This document shows, one piece after another, positions 1 to 7,890 of a stretch of 39,736 bases of DNA. The stretch is taken from positions 1 to 39,736 of the forward strand of contig JAGGRW010000200.1 of the NCBI GenBank assembly GCA_021159385.1. Direction: 5' to 3'. The translations under genes and the position numbers were made by a program. The stretch comes from Methanosarcinales archaeon. GTDB taxonomy: Archaea > Halobacteriota > Methanosarcinia > Methanosarcinales > Methanogasteraceae. Numbering within the stretch: the first letter of the stretch is position 1; the number at the start of each line of letters is the position of its first letter. Below the pieces are notes generated by a model, which had not been told where the DNA came from, did no database searches, and saw only the letters and a program-made list of their open reading frames with translations.

Positions 1-2
1 CA

Positions 3-896
3 ACCACTCCAACCACTCCAACCACCACGATCATGCCGACCGCACAATCGGTCTTTCCGCAGGAACTTGGGAATCAGTACCACGATCCGGAATTCATCGG
101 AATGGGCGGGTTCGCACGGGCATTCCGGGCAAAGAGAACGACAGATGGCAGGATCGTGGCAGTAAAGATACCAATTAGCCTTGACAAAAACAGAAAAGCT
201 TTTCTGCGAGAGATAAACCTGTGGAAGTGGTTGAAGCACGAGAACATCGCATCGCTACATGCTGCAAACGTCCTGCCGATTCCGCATCTTGAGATAGAGT
301 ACGCCGGACACGGCAGTCTCGATCAGATAGAGGTGCCCGTGAAGCTCAAAACGGCTTTGGCGATCGTTCTCGGGATTGCAGACGGATTGGCTTATGCACA
401 CGCGCAGGGCGTGACTCACAGGGACTTGAAGCCAGCAAAAATCCTCGTAACCGAAGATAACACGCCGAAGATCAGTGACTGGGGGCTCTCGAGGATCATG
501 GCAGAGAGCGAGACGTCTCGCGTTCATGGCTTCACACCGCTCTACGGCGCACCGGAGCAGGTAGCTCCAGGAGAATTCGGGGAACCTGATGAGAGAACAG
601 ATATTTACCAGTTGGGACTCATATTCTACTGGCTCTTGACCGGAAGAACGCCTTATGGGGGTGGCGATCTGGTTGAAGTCACAACAGCGATTGCAAAAGA
701 GTTGCCTGAGCCACCATCGAAGATAAACCAGGAAGCCAGTGTCGTTGACTCGATAATCCTGAAATGCATCACAAAAAGAAAGGAAGATCGATACCAGAGC
801 GTAAGAGAGCTCCGGGAGGAACTCACGTCCGTGTCGTCCATGCCGTCAGTGTCGTCCGCGTCGCATATACCCAGCCCGGAGATTTACTGGTTCTGA
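3..896 (+). CDS. Ser/Thr protein kinase, 3' part (runs off left edge)
   Basis: Eukaryotic-type protein kinase domain predicted to phosphorylate Ser/Thr on partner proteins. Visible motifs in order: glycine loop GMGGFARAF, VAVK lysine, the helix-C glutamate in REINLW, catalytic loop HRDLKPAK, DWG in place of DFG, and YGAPEQ as the APE motif. The catalytic-loop Asn (HRDxKxxN) is Lys here, while the catalytic Asp and the DWG Asp remain, so activity is likely but metal binding may be altered. The tail is Ser/Pro-rich. The tracked ATG at 33 is probably internal. The frame stays open to the window edge and reads a Thr/Pro linker (TPTTPTTTT) coded by a tandem ACTCCAACC repeat, so an N-terminal part probably lies upstream. 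The kinase call is firm; substrate and full length are unknown. Confidence 0.85.
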   Translation, partial: TTPTTPTTTIMPTAQSVFPQELGNQYHDPEFIGMGGFARAFRAKRTTDGRIVAVKIPISLDKNRKAFLREINLWKWLKHENIASLHAANVLPIPHLEIEYAGHGSLDQIEVPVKLKTALAIVLGIADGLAYAHAQGVTHRDLKPAKILVTEDNTPKISDWGLSRIMAESETSRVHGFTPLYGAPEQVAPGEFGEPDERTDIYQLGLIFYWLLTGRTPYGGGDLVEVTTAIAKELPEPPSKINQEASVVDSIILKCITKRKEDRYQSVRELREELTSVSSMPSVSSASHIPSPEIYWF

Positions 897-975
897 TGGA
901 TTCTGTGGTTATTAGAATAGTCGGAAGTGTTTTTGAGGGGTGGATCGGATAGAAATTGTCCAGGAGGTTGAACTC

Positions 976-1107
976 ATGAAAAAGAGATTGAGCATTCCAA
1001 AACCTCCCGTGCTCATCCCACCACCCGACTGCAAGCCCGCAGATGCCCCCTACCTTAGCCGGATATGGCGGGAATTGGGCTTCAGAGAATGCCACGAGGA
1101 TACATGA
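976..1107 (+). CDS. 43-aa small protein, translationally coupled to DUF457 gene
   Basis: This ORF is too short for the supplied track. It starts at an ATG preceded by a strong Shine-Dalgarno (AGGAGGT, about 6 nt spacing), and its TGA overlaps the ATG of the next gene as ATGA. The product is about 43 residues, starts MKKRLSIPKPPVLIPPP, is proline-rich at the N-terminus and ends with Cys and His (FRECHEDT). No transmembrane segment or known domain is recognised. The ribosome site and the coupling are the reasons for calling it a gene. It may be a leader peptide that sets translation of the downstream membrane hydrolase, or a small partner protein. Confidence 0.5.
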   Translation: MKKRLSIPKPPVLIPPPDCKPADAPYLSRIWRELGFRECHEDT

Positions 1108-1559
1108 AATTACGAACCCACATCGCCTGCGGAATATTGCTCGCATCGCTCGTCACACCCGACCCGTCATTCGGCGTCCTTTGCTGGGCAGTGATCTGGT
1201 CTGTCGTAAGCGACTTTGACGTCTACATCCCAACAGTGCGACACCGCGCAGTCACCCACTCTCTCGCTTTCGCGCTTCTTTCGGGCGCTCTTCTCCTCGC
1301 ACTTGGAAAATCCGTGACAATCCCGGTCGTGCAGACGTTTTTCACGCCGTTCTATTCCGCTCTTGCGTCGCTGTGCATAATCTCACACCTACTGCTGGAC
1401 TCGCTGAACCCGGCTGGCGTACCGCTCTTCCTGCCGTTCAGCACAAAGAGAGTGCGATTTCCAGTGATCGGAGGGAAAATCCGGTCAGATAACCTGATTG
1501 CAAATGTGGGCATTCAGATAATCGCGATCTGGGTTGCGATACGGATTATTCTCCTGTGA
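1104..1559 (+). CDS. Membrane-bound metal-dependent hydrolase, DUF457/YdjM family
   Basis: About 151 residues with several hydrophobic helices and the family's histidine/aspartate motifs: an early SDFDVYIP, then HRAVTHS, then SHLLLDSLNP. Members are integral membrane proteins predicted to be metal-dependent hydrolases, and the true substrate is generally unknown. I prefer the ATG at 1104 (MKLRTHI) over the tracked 1065 because GAGGAT lies just upstream and this ATG overlaps the stop of the 43-aa ORF. The length is normal for the family. It sits in the same direction as purM, about 70 bp upstream of that gene's ATG. Confidence 0.75.
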   Translation: MKLRTHIACGILLASLVTPDPSFGVLCWAVIWSVVSDFDVYIPTVRHRAVTHSLAFALLSGALLLALGKSVTIPVVQTFFTPFYSALASLCIISHLLLDSLNPAGVPLFLPFSTKRVRFPVIGGKIRSDNLIANVGIQIIAIWVAIRIILL

Positions 1560-1632
1560 CTCAAGCGGTCAATACATTTTTAGTCTCTCAGACTGCACCA
1601 GCAACCAGAAAAATCACAGAGGCGAACCCTGC

Positions 1633-2805
1633 ATGAACGACAACGGAACTGCAACTGCAACCACAATTGCAACCACAATTGCAACCACAACTACAACTGC
1701 AAACGAGCCGCTCACCTATAAAAATGCTGGTGCGGACACTGGAAAGGTGGAGATCGCGCTGAAACGGATAATAGAACTCGTGAAGACGACGTTTGAGTTC
1801 AGAGATGGCATCGGAAAGCCAGTTCTACCGATCGGGCATTTTTCCGGAGTAATCGACATCGGAGGCGGCAGATCACTGGCTGTCAAGACGGATGGCGTCG
1901 GAACGAAGGTCTTCATCGCGCAACTCATGGAGCGGTATGACACAGTCGGAATCGATTGCGTCGCAATGAACGTAAACGACATCCTCTGCGTCGGCGCAGA
2001 ACCGATCTCGATGGTTGACTACATCGCGGTTCAGGAGCCCAACCCCGATATCCTTGAAGGGATCGTGGCTGGGCTTGTCGAGGGGTGCAGGCGCGCCGAT
2101 GTGACGCTCTCCGGCGGAGAGATAGCGATCATGCCGGAGATGATCAGAGGAATGGGAAATCGGGAATCAGAAGAGGATAAGAGGGGCTTTGACCTTGTTG
2201 GGATGGGTGTCGGCACAGTCGCAAGCGACAAGATCATAACCGGCGATAAAATCGAAGACGGTGACGCGATACTCGGTCTTGCGAGTTCCGGAATCCACAG
2301 CAACGGAATGACGCTTGCAAGGCGGGCTCTCCTGGATAATACTGGATTTGACGTAGATAATCGAGTCGATGGTCTGGACAGGTCGCTTGGAGAGGAGTTG
2401 CTCGAGCCAACGAAGATATATGTCCGTGAAGTGCAAGAGATGCTCAATTTAGGTTTGAATCTGAAATCACTTGCCCATATCACAGGCGATGGCTTTCTGA
2501 ACCTCAGGAGAGTCAGCAAGAACCACGGGTTCAGGATCGACCGCCTGCCTGATGTGCCACCGGTCTTTGAGTTGATCCAAAAATACGGTCATGTGAGCGC
2601 GGAAGAGATGTATCAGGTCTACAACATGGGAATCGGCTTCTGCATCGTTCTTCCGGAGAATGAGGTCGATTACGCGATCTCCACCGCAGGAAAGCACGGT
2701 ACCGACTGTTACGTGATCGGACACACATTCAGGGATGCCGACAGAACTGTGATCCTCGAAGAGCAGCGTCTCAAGAGCGAGGACGGGCGGTTTGTCAGGT
2801 ATTAG
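1633..2805 (+). CDS. purM: Phosphoribosylformylglycinamidine cyclo-ligase
   Basis: AIR synthetase, which closes the imidazole ring in purine biosynthesis (FGAM + ATP to AIR). Family landmarks include TYKNAGAD at the start of the conserved part, KTDGVGTK, MNVNDILCVGAEP, LSGGE, ASSGIHSNG, HITGDGF and YNMGIGF. The chosen start is the ATG at 1633, giving 390 aa against about 330-350 usual. The excess is a low-complexity Thr/Ala/Ile stretch before TYKNAG, coded by near-perfect GCAACCACAATT repeats. No other start codon lies between that stretch and the conserved domain, so the extension is probably translated. The tracked start at 1534 would overlap the DUF457 gene and lacks a ribosome site. Confidence 0.92.
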   Translation: MNDNGTATATTIATTIATTTTTANEPLTYKNAGADTGKVEIALKRIIELVKTTFEFRDGIGKPVLPIGHFSGVIDIGGGRSLAVKTDGVGTKVFIAQLMERYDTVGIDCVAMNVNDILCVGAEPISMVDYIAVQEPNPDILEGIVAGLVEGCRRADVTLSGGEIAIMPEMIRGMGNRESEEDKRGFDLVGMGVGTVASDKIITGDKIEDGDAILGLASSGIHSNGMTLARRALLDNTGFDVDNRVDGLDRSLGEELLEPTKIYVREVQEMLNLGLNLKSLAHITGDGFLNLRRVSKNHGFRIDRLPDVPPVFELIQKYGHVSAEEMYQVYNMGIGFCIVLPENEVDYAISTAGKHGTDCYVIGHTFRDADRTVILEEQRLKSEDGRFVRY

Positions 2806-2825
2806 TGTCGCGACAATTTAATTTG

Positions 2826-2851
2826 TGGACATGATAAAAAATATCCATGTC
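2826..2851 (+). terminator. Hairpin downstream of purM
   Basis: GGACATG-ATA, an A-rich loop, then TAT-C-CATGTCC forms a near-perfect stem about 20 bp after the purM stop. It may mark the 3' end of the purM transcript or be an RNA-processing site. No clear T-run follows directly. Confidence 0.35.
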
Positions 2852-2943
2852 CTACTATATATCGCTCTCGCGCGACGATTGATGAGACTCATAACATTCT
2901 TCGACTTCCATAGAGTTGCGTTCTCAAGAAGATTTTATATAAA

Positions 2944-3174
2944 ATGGGTTATTATCCCCACTGCATGAAACACGGGGAACTCCACCATGATTTATGCACG
3001 ATAACGTTTTTGACTGATCATGTAGTGATGACGCTGAAGTATCATGGGATGATTCCGATTGGAGACGATCGCCGCGGCACAGGGAGCATCTGTAAGACCT
3101 GTGAAGAGGTCGAATATCGGGACGATGAATCGCTATGTATAGGCTCTGGACTTAAGTATAAATCCGGGGTTTAG
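2944..3174 (+). CDS. Possible small Cys/His-rich protein (76 aa)
   Basis: This is an uncertain ORF in a gene-poor stretch. The peptide has clustered Cys and His (CMKHGELHHDLC early, CKTCEEVE later), which could bind zinc, and no membrane segment. Against it: no Shine-Dalgarno is seen, and the TATA-like TTTTATATAAA ends only a base or two before the ATG, too close for a normal archaeal promoter. No family is recognised. It may be a chance ORF. Confidence 0.25.
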   Translation: MGYYPHCMKHGELHHDLCTITFLTDHVVMTLKYHGMIPIGDDRRGTGSICKTCEEVEYRDDESLCIGSGLKYKSGV

Positions 3175-3544
3175 TGACTTCGGAGACGGGCAGAGCGCGT
3201 GTTTGGGGTCGGGTGTGAATTGAATGATCGAAAGGATTTTGTGGGGCAGGTGTATGCACCGAGACGAGAGCGTATAACACGAGACAGTATAACGTGAAAA
3301 CGTGAACCCAACCAAAAGTAATATATAGCCCATATAGCACAACATACGTTAGTGAGTAAGTCCACCCGAAAGGATGATGGTGCTTTGAGTTGAGTTGCGT
3401 CACACATACCAGGACATGCATGGCATGATGGTTACACCGCAAAAGTGGCATATATGTGCAGTAAGGCGGCACTGGAACATAACATGGCAGGCTCAACGGC
3501 GTCCAAAAATGGATGTGTACCCGGGACGAGTAGGGTAGGGTTCA
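3175..3544. other. Gene-free stretch
   Basis: About 370 bp with no supportable gene. The tracked minus-strand ORFs here lack ribosome sites, overlap each other in several frames, and read as Cys/His/Leu noise. No tRNA fold, CRISPR repeat or clear terminator was found. Confidence 0.5.
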
Positions 3545-4177
3545 CTACTTCCTCCACATTTCGTGTGTGACAATACATTTGTTTTTGACTATCTCGAAAT
3601 ATTTGGGGTCCTGTCGATTGTAGCATCGGTATACCGCACCGCAAACGAAATCAACGGCTTGCAAACACGGTTCTTGGTGAGAATCTCTGTGGGCAATATT
3701 CAATACCTTCAGCCCATCCAATAGCTCTGTAATCTTCCATCCAAGATATTGATTGAAGTTCTCCCTATGTTTTTTAGCGAATTGTCGATCCACGATAAGG
3801 TCTATTTTTGGATCGGGCGTCTCGATGAGGAATTTGTCCAATAAAACCCTGCACATATAAGTATAAAATTCGTTCCTTTTCTCTCGAAGTCGTTGATATA
3901 CGCGCGCCTTCTCGACATGAACATATCCAAGCTCGACATTATTAGAGCTGATGATGTCCAATATGCCAATTTTCACATTATCTGGCGCCTTATTAAACTT
4001 GAATTCTCCCAGTTTACGATTTTTTTTGGATGATGCTTTTCTTATTTTTCTCCTATATCTTTTCAGCGCATTTTCAATCGTTTTTGGATCGCGTGTCGCT
4101 AAAACTGCGATGACATAATGTTTTGAAGATTGCCTATTGAAACCAAGATCGCCGCTTTCGTCAAGATAGATATACAA
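3545..4177 (-). CDS. DUF3800 domain protein
   Basis: About 210 residues, matching DUF3800 by the N-terminal YLDESGDLGF, a central LIVDRQFAKK stretch, and the C-terminal HRDSHQEPCLQAVDFVCGAVY. The family is thought to have an RNase H-like fold with acidic catalytic residues and is frequent in phages, islands and defence neighbourhoods; its biochemical role is not settled. The first codon is TTG, read as Met in the track. A TATA-like AGTATAAATC lies about 35-45 bp upstream, suggesting an independent, short-leader transcript. The gene is AT-rich compared with its neighbours and stands alone between intergenic stretches, consistent with an acquired accessory gene. Confidence 0.75.
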   Translation of the reverse strand: MYIYLDESGDLGFNRQSSKHYVIAVLATRDPKTIENALKRYRRKIRKASSKKNRKLGEFKFNKAPDNVKIGILDIISSNNVELGYVHVEKARVYQRLREKRNEFYTYMCRVLLDKFLIETPDPKIDLIVDRQFAKKHRENFNQYLGWKITELLDGLKVLNIAHRDSHQEPCLQAVDFVCGAVYRCYNRQDPKYFEIVKNKCIVTHEMWRK

Positions 4178-4342
4178 AGGTACTCACTGGTGTTGGGATT
4201 GCTTCAAAGTGATTTATACTTATTCAAAGAGATTGATTGGAGGCAAACAGACACTAACAACATTCATATATGTCATCGATTCATCCGCCCCACATCTGTC
4301 CGCGCTCGCCCTCATCACATGTACGCGACCCCCCTTGTGATG

Positions 4343-4360
4343 CCCGCAATTCATTGCGGG
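4343..4360. repeat. Perfect 8-bp palindromic hairpin
   Basis: CCCGCAAT-TC-ATTGCGGG lies in the 264-bp gap between the DUF3800 start and the end of the ECF operon. A related core (CGCAATGAATTGCG) occurs near 30420, so this may be a dispersed hairpin or a transcript-end signal. Nothing else but the DUF3800 promoter is evident in the gap. Confidence 0.4.
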
Positions 4361-4441
4361 GTCTGTGACTGGATTATAAAATTGTCTAAAAATTAAGTTG
4401 ATGAGACAATAGTGGAAAAGGTTGACGGCACGAGCGCAAAG

Positions 4442-5569
4442 TCACATCATCGCACTCCGCATCTTCCTCGCGGCATCATACCCGATCGACCCGCCGATGA
4501 GCCCGCCAAGAACTGCGAGCCCGACCTGAAGCCACGCGTACCAATCCGCATAGCAGATCTTCCACGCAGCCGGCGAAAAAAGGAAGTAGAAGAGCCAGTA
4601 CGAGATAAAACCCCGTGACATGCCGTAGATAACAGATGCAACCCGCGTATCCGCATAATTTCCCCCAAATAGCGCAACCTCGGCGTCCACGACCGCACCC
4701 TCCAGGAGGTACCACCCGAGCCAGACCGTTATGTTCGAGCCCCAGATCACCATGCAGACCATCTGGTCAACGAGGAATAGCAGCGTGGCAGTGCCGGGTT
4801 TTCGGACGAGGTGCAGCGCAATCACAAGCAGCGCAGACACCGGGATTGTGAATATCAGCCCCCCAAACGGCCCAAGCAGGTCATTGAACGTCTGCCAGAA
4901 CCATCTGAAGACGACACCGGCAAGCGCTGCGAGCAGTGCGATTGTGACGAGGTCGATCGTTGTGAACATCTCAAGAATCCCGAACCTGCTGACTGCAAAG
5001 AGCACTATTGCAACCAGAACGAGGCTGACAATGATTGTGCCGTAGGTGATCCACGATGGCGGCGGGATGATCGTCACTCTGTGTTTGTACTCGGTTCCGC
5101 TGCCGTCCGCTGCCGTCACACTCACGAGGAATTCCTCATTTGTCTTCATCGGGATTGAGTCCGGAGGTTTCACCCGGATCCGCACTGTAACAGACTCTCC
5201 ACTCGCAATCTCCCCGATCTCGACCGCTACGGTGTTGTCATGCGCACTGATCCGCTCGCTCAGTTCCTGCGTTGGGACCGATACCGACAGCAGATCCGGG
5301 ACCGCAATCGTTGCGGCGACGGTTGCGACATCTGTGCCGCTGTTTTCAAAGACTATGCGAACGCCCTCTACAGATCCGCCCGCAACCAGTTTATCGGGCG
5401 CAAAGACGCCCTCCTTCCGGTCGGGGATGGTGACTGTTACCTGTATGTCATCGACACTGTCCGCGGCACCGGCACTGCCAGCCGCACAAGCCACGGGCAG
5501 ACAGGATAGGCAGGATAAGGATAGCGCCAGTATCACGGCGAGAACGAAGAATATCGGTCTGTGATTCAT
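4442..5569 (-). CDS. ECF transporter S-component-like protein with N-terminal extracellular domain
   Basis: A 375-aa secretory/membrane protein. Residues 1-30 form a signal peptide. About 40-165 form a NEW3/CARDB-like beta domain (IVFENSGTDVATV; GEIASGESVTVRIRVKPP). A membrane helix lies near 172-195. Residues about 205-370 form a compact domain of roughly six helices that resembles substrate-binding S components of energy-coupling-factor transporters (conserved small-residue start IDLVTIALLAAL, GPFGG near the second helix, terminal GGLIGGSIGYDAARK). It is the last gene of an operon that begins with EcfT, which supports the transport reading. GGTGA lies upstream of the ATG. The substrate is unknown. 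Fusion of an exported domain to the S domain is unusual. The S-component call is by pattern and moderately sure. Confidence 0.6.
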   Translation of the reverse strand: MNHRPIFFVLAVILALSLSCLSCLPVACAAGSAGAADSVDDIQVTVTIPDRKEGVFAPDKLVAGGSVEGVRIVFENSGTDVATVAATIAVPDLLSVSVPTQELSERISAHDNTVAVEIGEIASGESVTVRIRVKPPDSIPMKTNEEFLVSVTAADGSGTEYKHRVTIIPPPSWITYGTIIVSLVLVAIVLFAVSRFGILEMFTTIDLVTIALLAALAGVVFRWFWQTFNDLLGPFGGLIFTIPVSALLVIALHLVRKPGTATLLFLVDQMVCMVIWGSNITVWLGWYLLEGAVVDAEVALFGGNYADTRVASVIYGMSRGFISYWLFYFLFSPAAWKICYADWYAWLQVGLAVLGGLIGGSIGYDAARKMRSAMM

Positions 5570-5605
5570 GTCACTTCACCCCACCGCATCCCGTACCATT
5601 CCACA

Positions 5606-6742
5606 TCATCCGCGCCCTCGCCTCTTCTTCGCGTAGACCAGGAGAAGCGCAATCAATGAGATTACGAGCACTGCCACGACCGGAATCGGGATAGCCGGAC
5701 CGCGAGATGATTGCGTCTCGAAGACCGTTAGTTTCGTATCGCCGGTGACGTTCTTCTCGTGAACGACTGCAAAAATTGCGTTGAACGGATGTATGTACTG
5801 CTCGCCACCTCTCTTGAAGATTGCAGTGTTATTATGGCTGACGATGGAATCAGTGACAGTAAAATTGTCAAAATCGAGGTAGCTTCCTGTCTTTGCCTTT
5901 CCCACGTCCGTTCCAATGAGTTTTGAGTTGAACCACAGTTCATCCTCCTCCCCATCAGTTCCTGCAATTATTACAGTCCAGAGGTCTGCTCTTTCGACAG
6001 TCGCATTGTCCACATCCCCTGAAAACGGAGCAACTCCTTGATTTATAATGCTTCCGTCCGCAACCGCCTTGCTGAGCGCATGATTCCCCTCATCGATCCA
6101 GAATTGGGTGTACGGCATGCTCTGGTTCTCATACACCGCGACGAGGAATATCGCATAAGGCGCACCGTTGTTGTTCTCGTAGGTGGCTGAGACCTTGTTT
6201 ACCCCAACCACTAACGCTGCCCCGGAAACATCGTACGCGTAGCATGAAATCCCCCACGCAGCGATGTAATCGGGTTCACCTCTCGTCGCAAGTTCGTCTT
6301 CATTGATCGAGACCGTCAGCGTATCGCCGTCGTTGTAGTTCCACATCGGCACATAGAGGCGAGCGTAAATTATATTATTCGGAAGATCAAAATACTCGAC
6401 GTACGGATCAGAGTATGTGAGTCCATGCCCTCCACCGACATAGACGCCGCCGTGCAGGCTTCCTTCTGCGATCGTGTAGAGCGGGGTACCGCTGCCATGC
6501 CACTCGCCAGCAGTCGCCGCGGGCGAAAGTGACAGGCTGATCGCGATTGCGATTATGATTGCGCCCGGAAGGATCGGAATCGTCGGCTTTTGTGGTAGCC
6601 GGATGTACAACAACACGAAAGATGTGACGACGGAGATTATCCCCTTCGCGTTATATCGGAGGAAACGCAGAGACGCAAAGGTGCAAAGGCGCAAAGAACG
6701 AAAATCGCAGTTTATGCCGATGTCGAGTGCAGCCGCATTCAT
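5606..6742 (-). CDS. DUF3344 surface protein
   Basis: An exported protein anchored by a C-terminal helix (VVAVLVISLIALLLVYAKKRR). The body matches DUF3344: an opening GGVYV, the YARLYVPMWNY strand, internal FLVAVYEN, IIAGTD, and the IFAVVHE end. The family is found in archaeal and bacterial surface proteins and its role is unknown. The tracked ATG forms an ATGA overlap with the EcfT stop, so coupling is possible. However, the first ~30 codons run through a dispersed CGCAGAGACGC / GCAAAGGCGC repeat, and the real signal helix (GAIIIAIAISLSLS) begins near residue 58. The original start may have been downstream of the repeat, with the upstream part acquired by its insertion. Its position between EcfT and the S-like gene suggests it helps capture substrate outside the cell. 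Confidence 0.75.
   Translation of the reverse strand: MNAAALDIGINCDFRSLRLCTFASLRFLRYNAKGIISVVTSFVLLYIRLPQKPTIPILPGAIIIAIAISLSLSPAATAGEWHGSGTPLYTIAEGSLHGGVYVGGGHGLTYSDPYVEYFDLPNNIIYARLYVPMWNYNDGDTLTVSINEDELATRGEPDYIAAWGISCYAYDVSGAALVVGVNKVSATYENNNGAPYAIFLVAVYENQSMPYTQFWIDEGNHALSKAVADGSIINQGVAPFSGDVDNATVERADLWTVIIAGTDGEEDELWFNSKLIGTDVGKAKTGSYLDFDNFTVTDSIVSHNNTAIFKRGGEQYIHPFNAIFAVVHEKNVTGDTKLTVFETQSSRGPAIPIPVVAVLVISLIALLLVYAKKRRGRG
6658..6705. repeat. Dispersed CGCAGAGACGCAAAGG-type repeat
   Basis: Runs of (G)ACGCAAAGG, GTGCAAAGG and GCGCAAAGAACG form a short imperfect tandem array of a kind widely scattered between genes in environmental genomes. Here it lies inside the 5' part of the DUF3344 reading frame rather than between genes. 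A relative lies at 39450-39514. Confidence 0.6.
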
Positions 6743-7611
6743 GTTCCCAACCCCGGAGCGGTTCCGCCAAAACCAACGGAACTCAGGTACGTGCCGGTTC
6801 CCAGAAGCGCCACGATGTAGGCTATCATGAGATAATCGCTGGTTCCCAGCTGCAACTCGTCAACAAACGTGCGGTTCTTCGTCGCACGAAACGCACGCGC
6901 GTCAGCAGCGATTGCGATCTGCCGCCCCTTTCGCAGAAGCCCGACGACCATCGGGAAGAAGATGTGCCGCAGCGCAGTGATCTTCGTTCTGACGCCGCCT
7001 TTGATCTCAAGCCCGCGTGCCCGCATTGCGTTTATGATGATCATGCTCTCCTCGATCATCGACGGCGCAAAACCGACCGCTGACGACACCATGAACGCGA
7101 TCTCGTTCGGAACACCGATCCAGGTGTCGGTGCGTGGAATTCTCACGAATCGCACCAGTCCGAGGAGGAGCTCGCTCGGATGTGTGCTTGCAACGAACGC
7201 AAAAGCCGCACTCACGGTTATCATGAACCGAAGCGACTGAACAAGCCCGTAAAACGCGCCTTCTATGTAAAAATAGACTCCGCCGGTTATGCTTCCGAGC
7301 ACCGGGAATGTGGCCGGGATCACTGTCAACGTAGGATTCGCAGGGTCGCCCCAGTAGTAGAAGAACGACTGTGTGAGCATGAATCCGAAGACCATCGTGC
7401 CGAAGACGAAGAGCATCGCACGCACCTTTGCTGCGGACGGTCTCATCATCGCCCAGAACGGGAGCGTGGACACGAATGCGGTAGCAAGAAGGAGCGGCGT
7501 TCCCAGCAACATGCTCAGAACCGACATCCCGAAGACCCAGCAGAGCTTCACCCGCGGGTCGAGTCTGTGCATGATCGTATCTTTCTGCTCGTATCGGAAC
7601 AATCCTCGCAT
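6739..7611 (-). CDS. ecfT: Energy-coupling factor transporter transmembrane protein EcfT/CbiQ
   Basis: The scaffold membrane subunit of an ECF-type uptake transporter, coupling an ATPase pair to a substrate-binding S subunit. About 290 aa, with N-terminal HRLDPRVKL typical of CbiQ, several membrane helices, and two cytoplasmic ATPase-docking motifs: AMRARGL and the variant ADARAF. It is the first gene of the operon. A TATA-like CTTAAATA ends 24 bp before the ATG and no clear Shine-Dalgarno is seen, pointing to a leaderless mRNA. No EcfA/CbiO ATPase gene is in this window, so the ATPase must be encoded elsewhere or shared. Whether the cargo is cobalt, a vitamin or something else cannot be told. 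Confidence 0.85.
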   Translation of the reverse strand: MRGLFRYEQKDTIMHRLDPRVKLCWVFGMSVLSMLLGTPLLLATAFVSTLPFWAMMRPSAAKVRAMLFVFGTMVFGFMLTQSFFYYWGDPANPTLTVIPATFPVLGSITGGVYFYIEGAFYGLVQSLRFMITVSAAFAFVASTHPSELLLGLVRFVRIPRTDTWIGVPNEIAFMVSSAVGFAPSMIEESMIIINAMRARGLEIKGGVRTKITALRHIFFPMVVGLLRKGRQIAIAADARAFRATKNRTFVDELQLGTSDYLMIAYIVALLGTGTYLSSVGFGGTAPGLGT

Positions 7612-7634
7612 CGGATAGTTGAGCTTGATGATAC

Positions 7635-7642
7635 TATTTAAG
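7635..7642 (-). promoter_or_regulatory. TATA box for the ecfT operon
   Basis: CTTAAATA on the minus strand, 24 bp from the ecfT ATG, is the spacing expected for a leaderless archaeal transcript. The upstream ~245 bp (7646-7890) hold AT-rich sequence with no gene. Confidence 0.5.
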
Positions 7643-7890
7643 ACTTGTGGCGTGGTGTGTGAGACTTTTTAATTTTTTCTGGTCGAGCGAAAAATTGGTA
7701 GTGTACCAATCCGGGATAGTTAATGGAGATAAAAGCGTCCACGTCATAATATCCGATAAAAGGGTAATTATACGTACATGCTCGATGTCATGCTCATATA
7801 TTTCCTCATAATGCATGTTATGATCAACTATTGTAGATCAGGACACTACCGGGATACCGAAGACCCATCTGTTAATCGGTCACTTTCCAG

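Noticed and set aside
3133-3644. Minus-strand ORFs in the 3.1-3.6 kb gap
   Set aside because: Overlapping frames, no ribosome sites, Cys/His-rich noise; one overlaps the DUF3800 gene.
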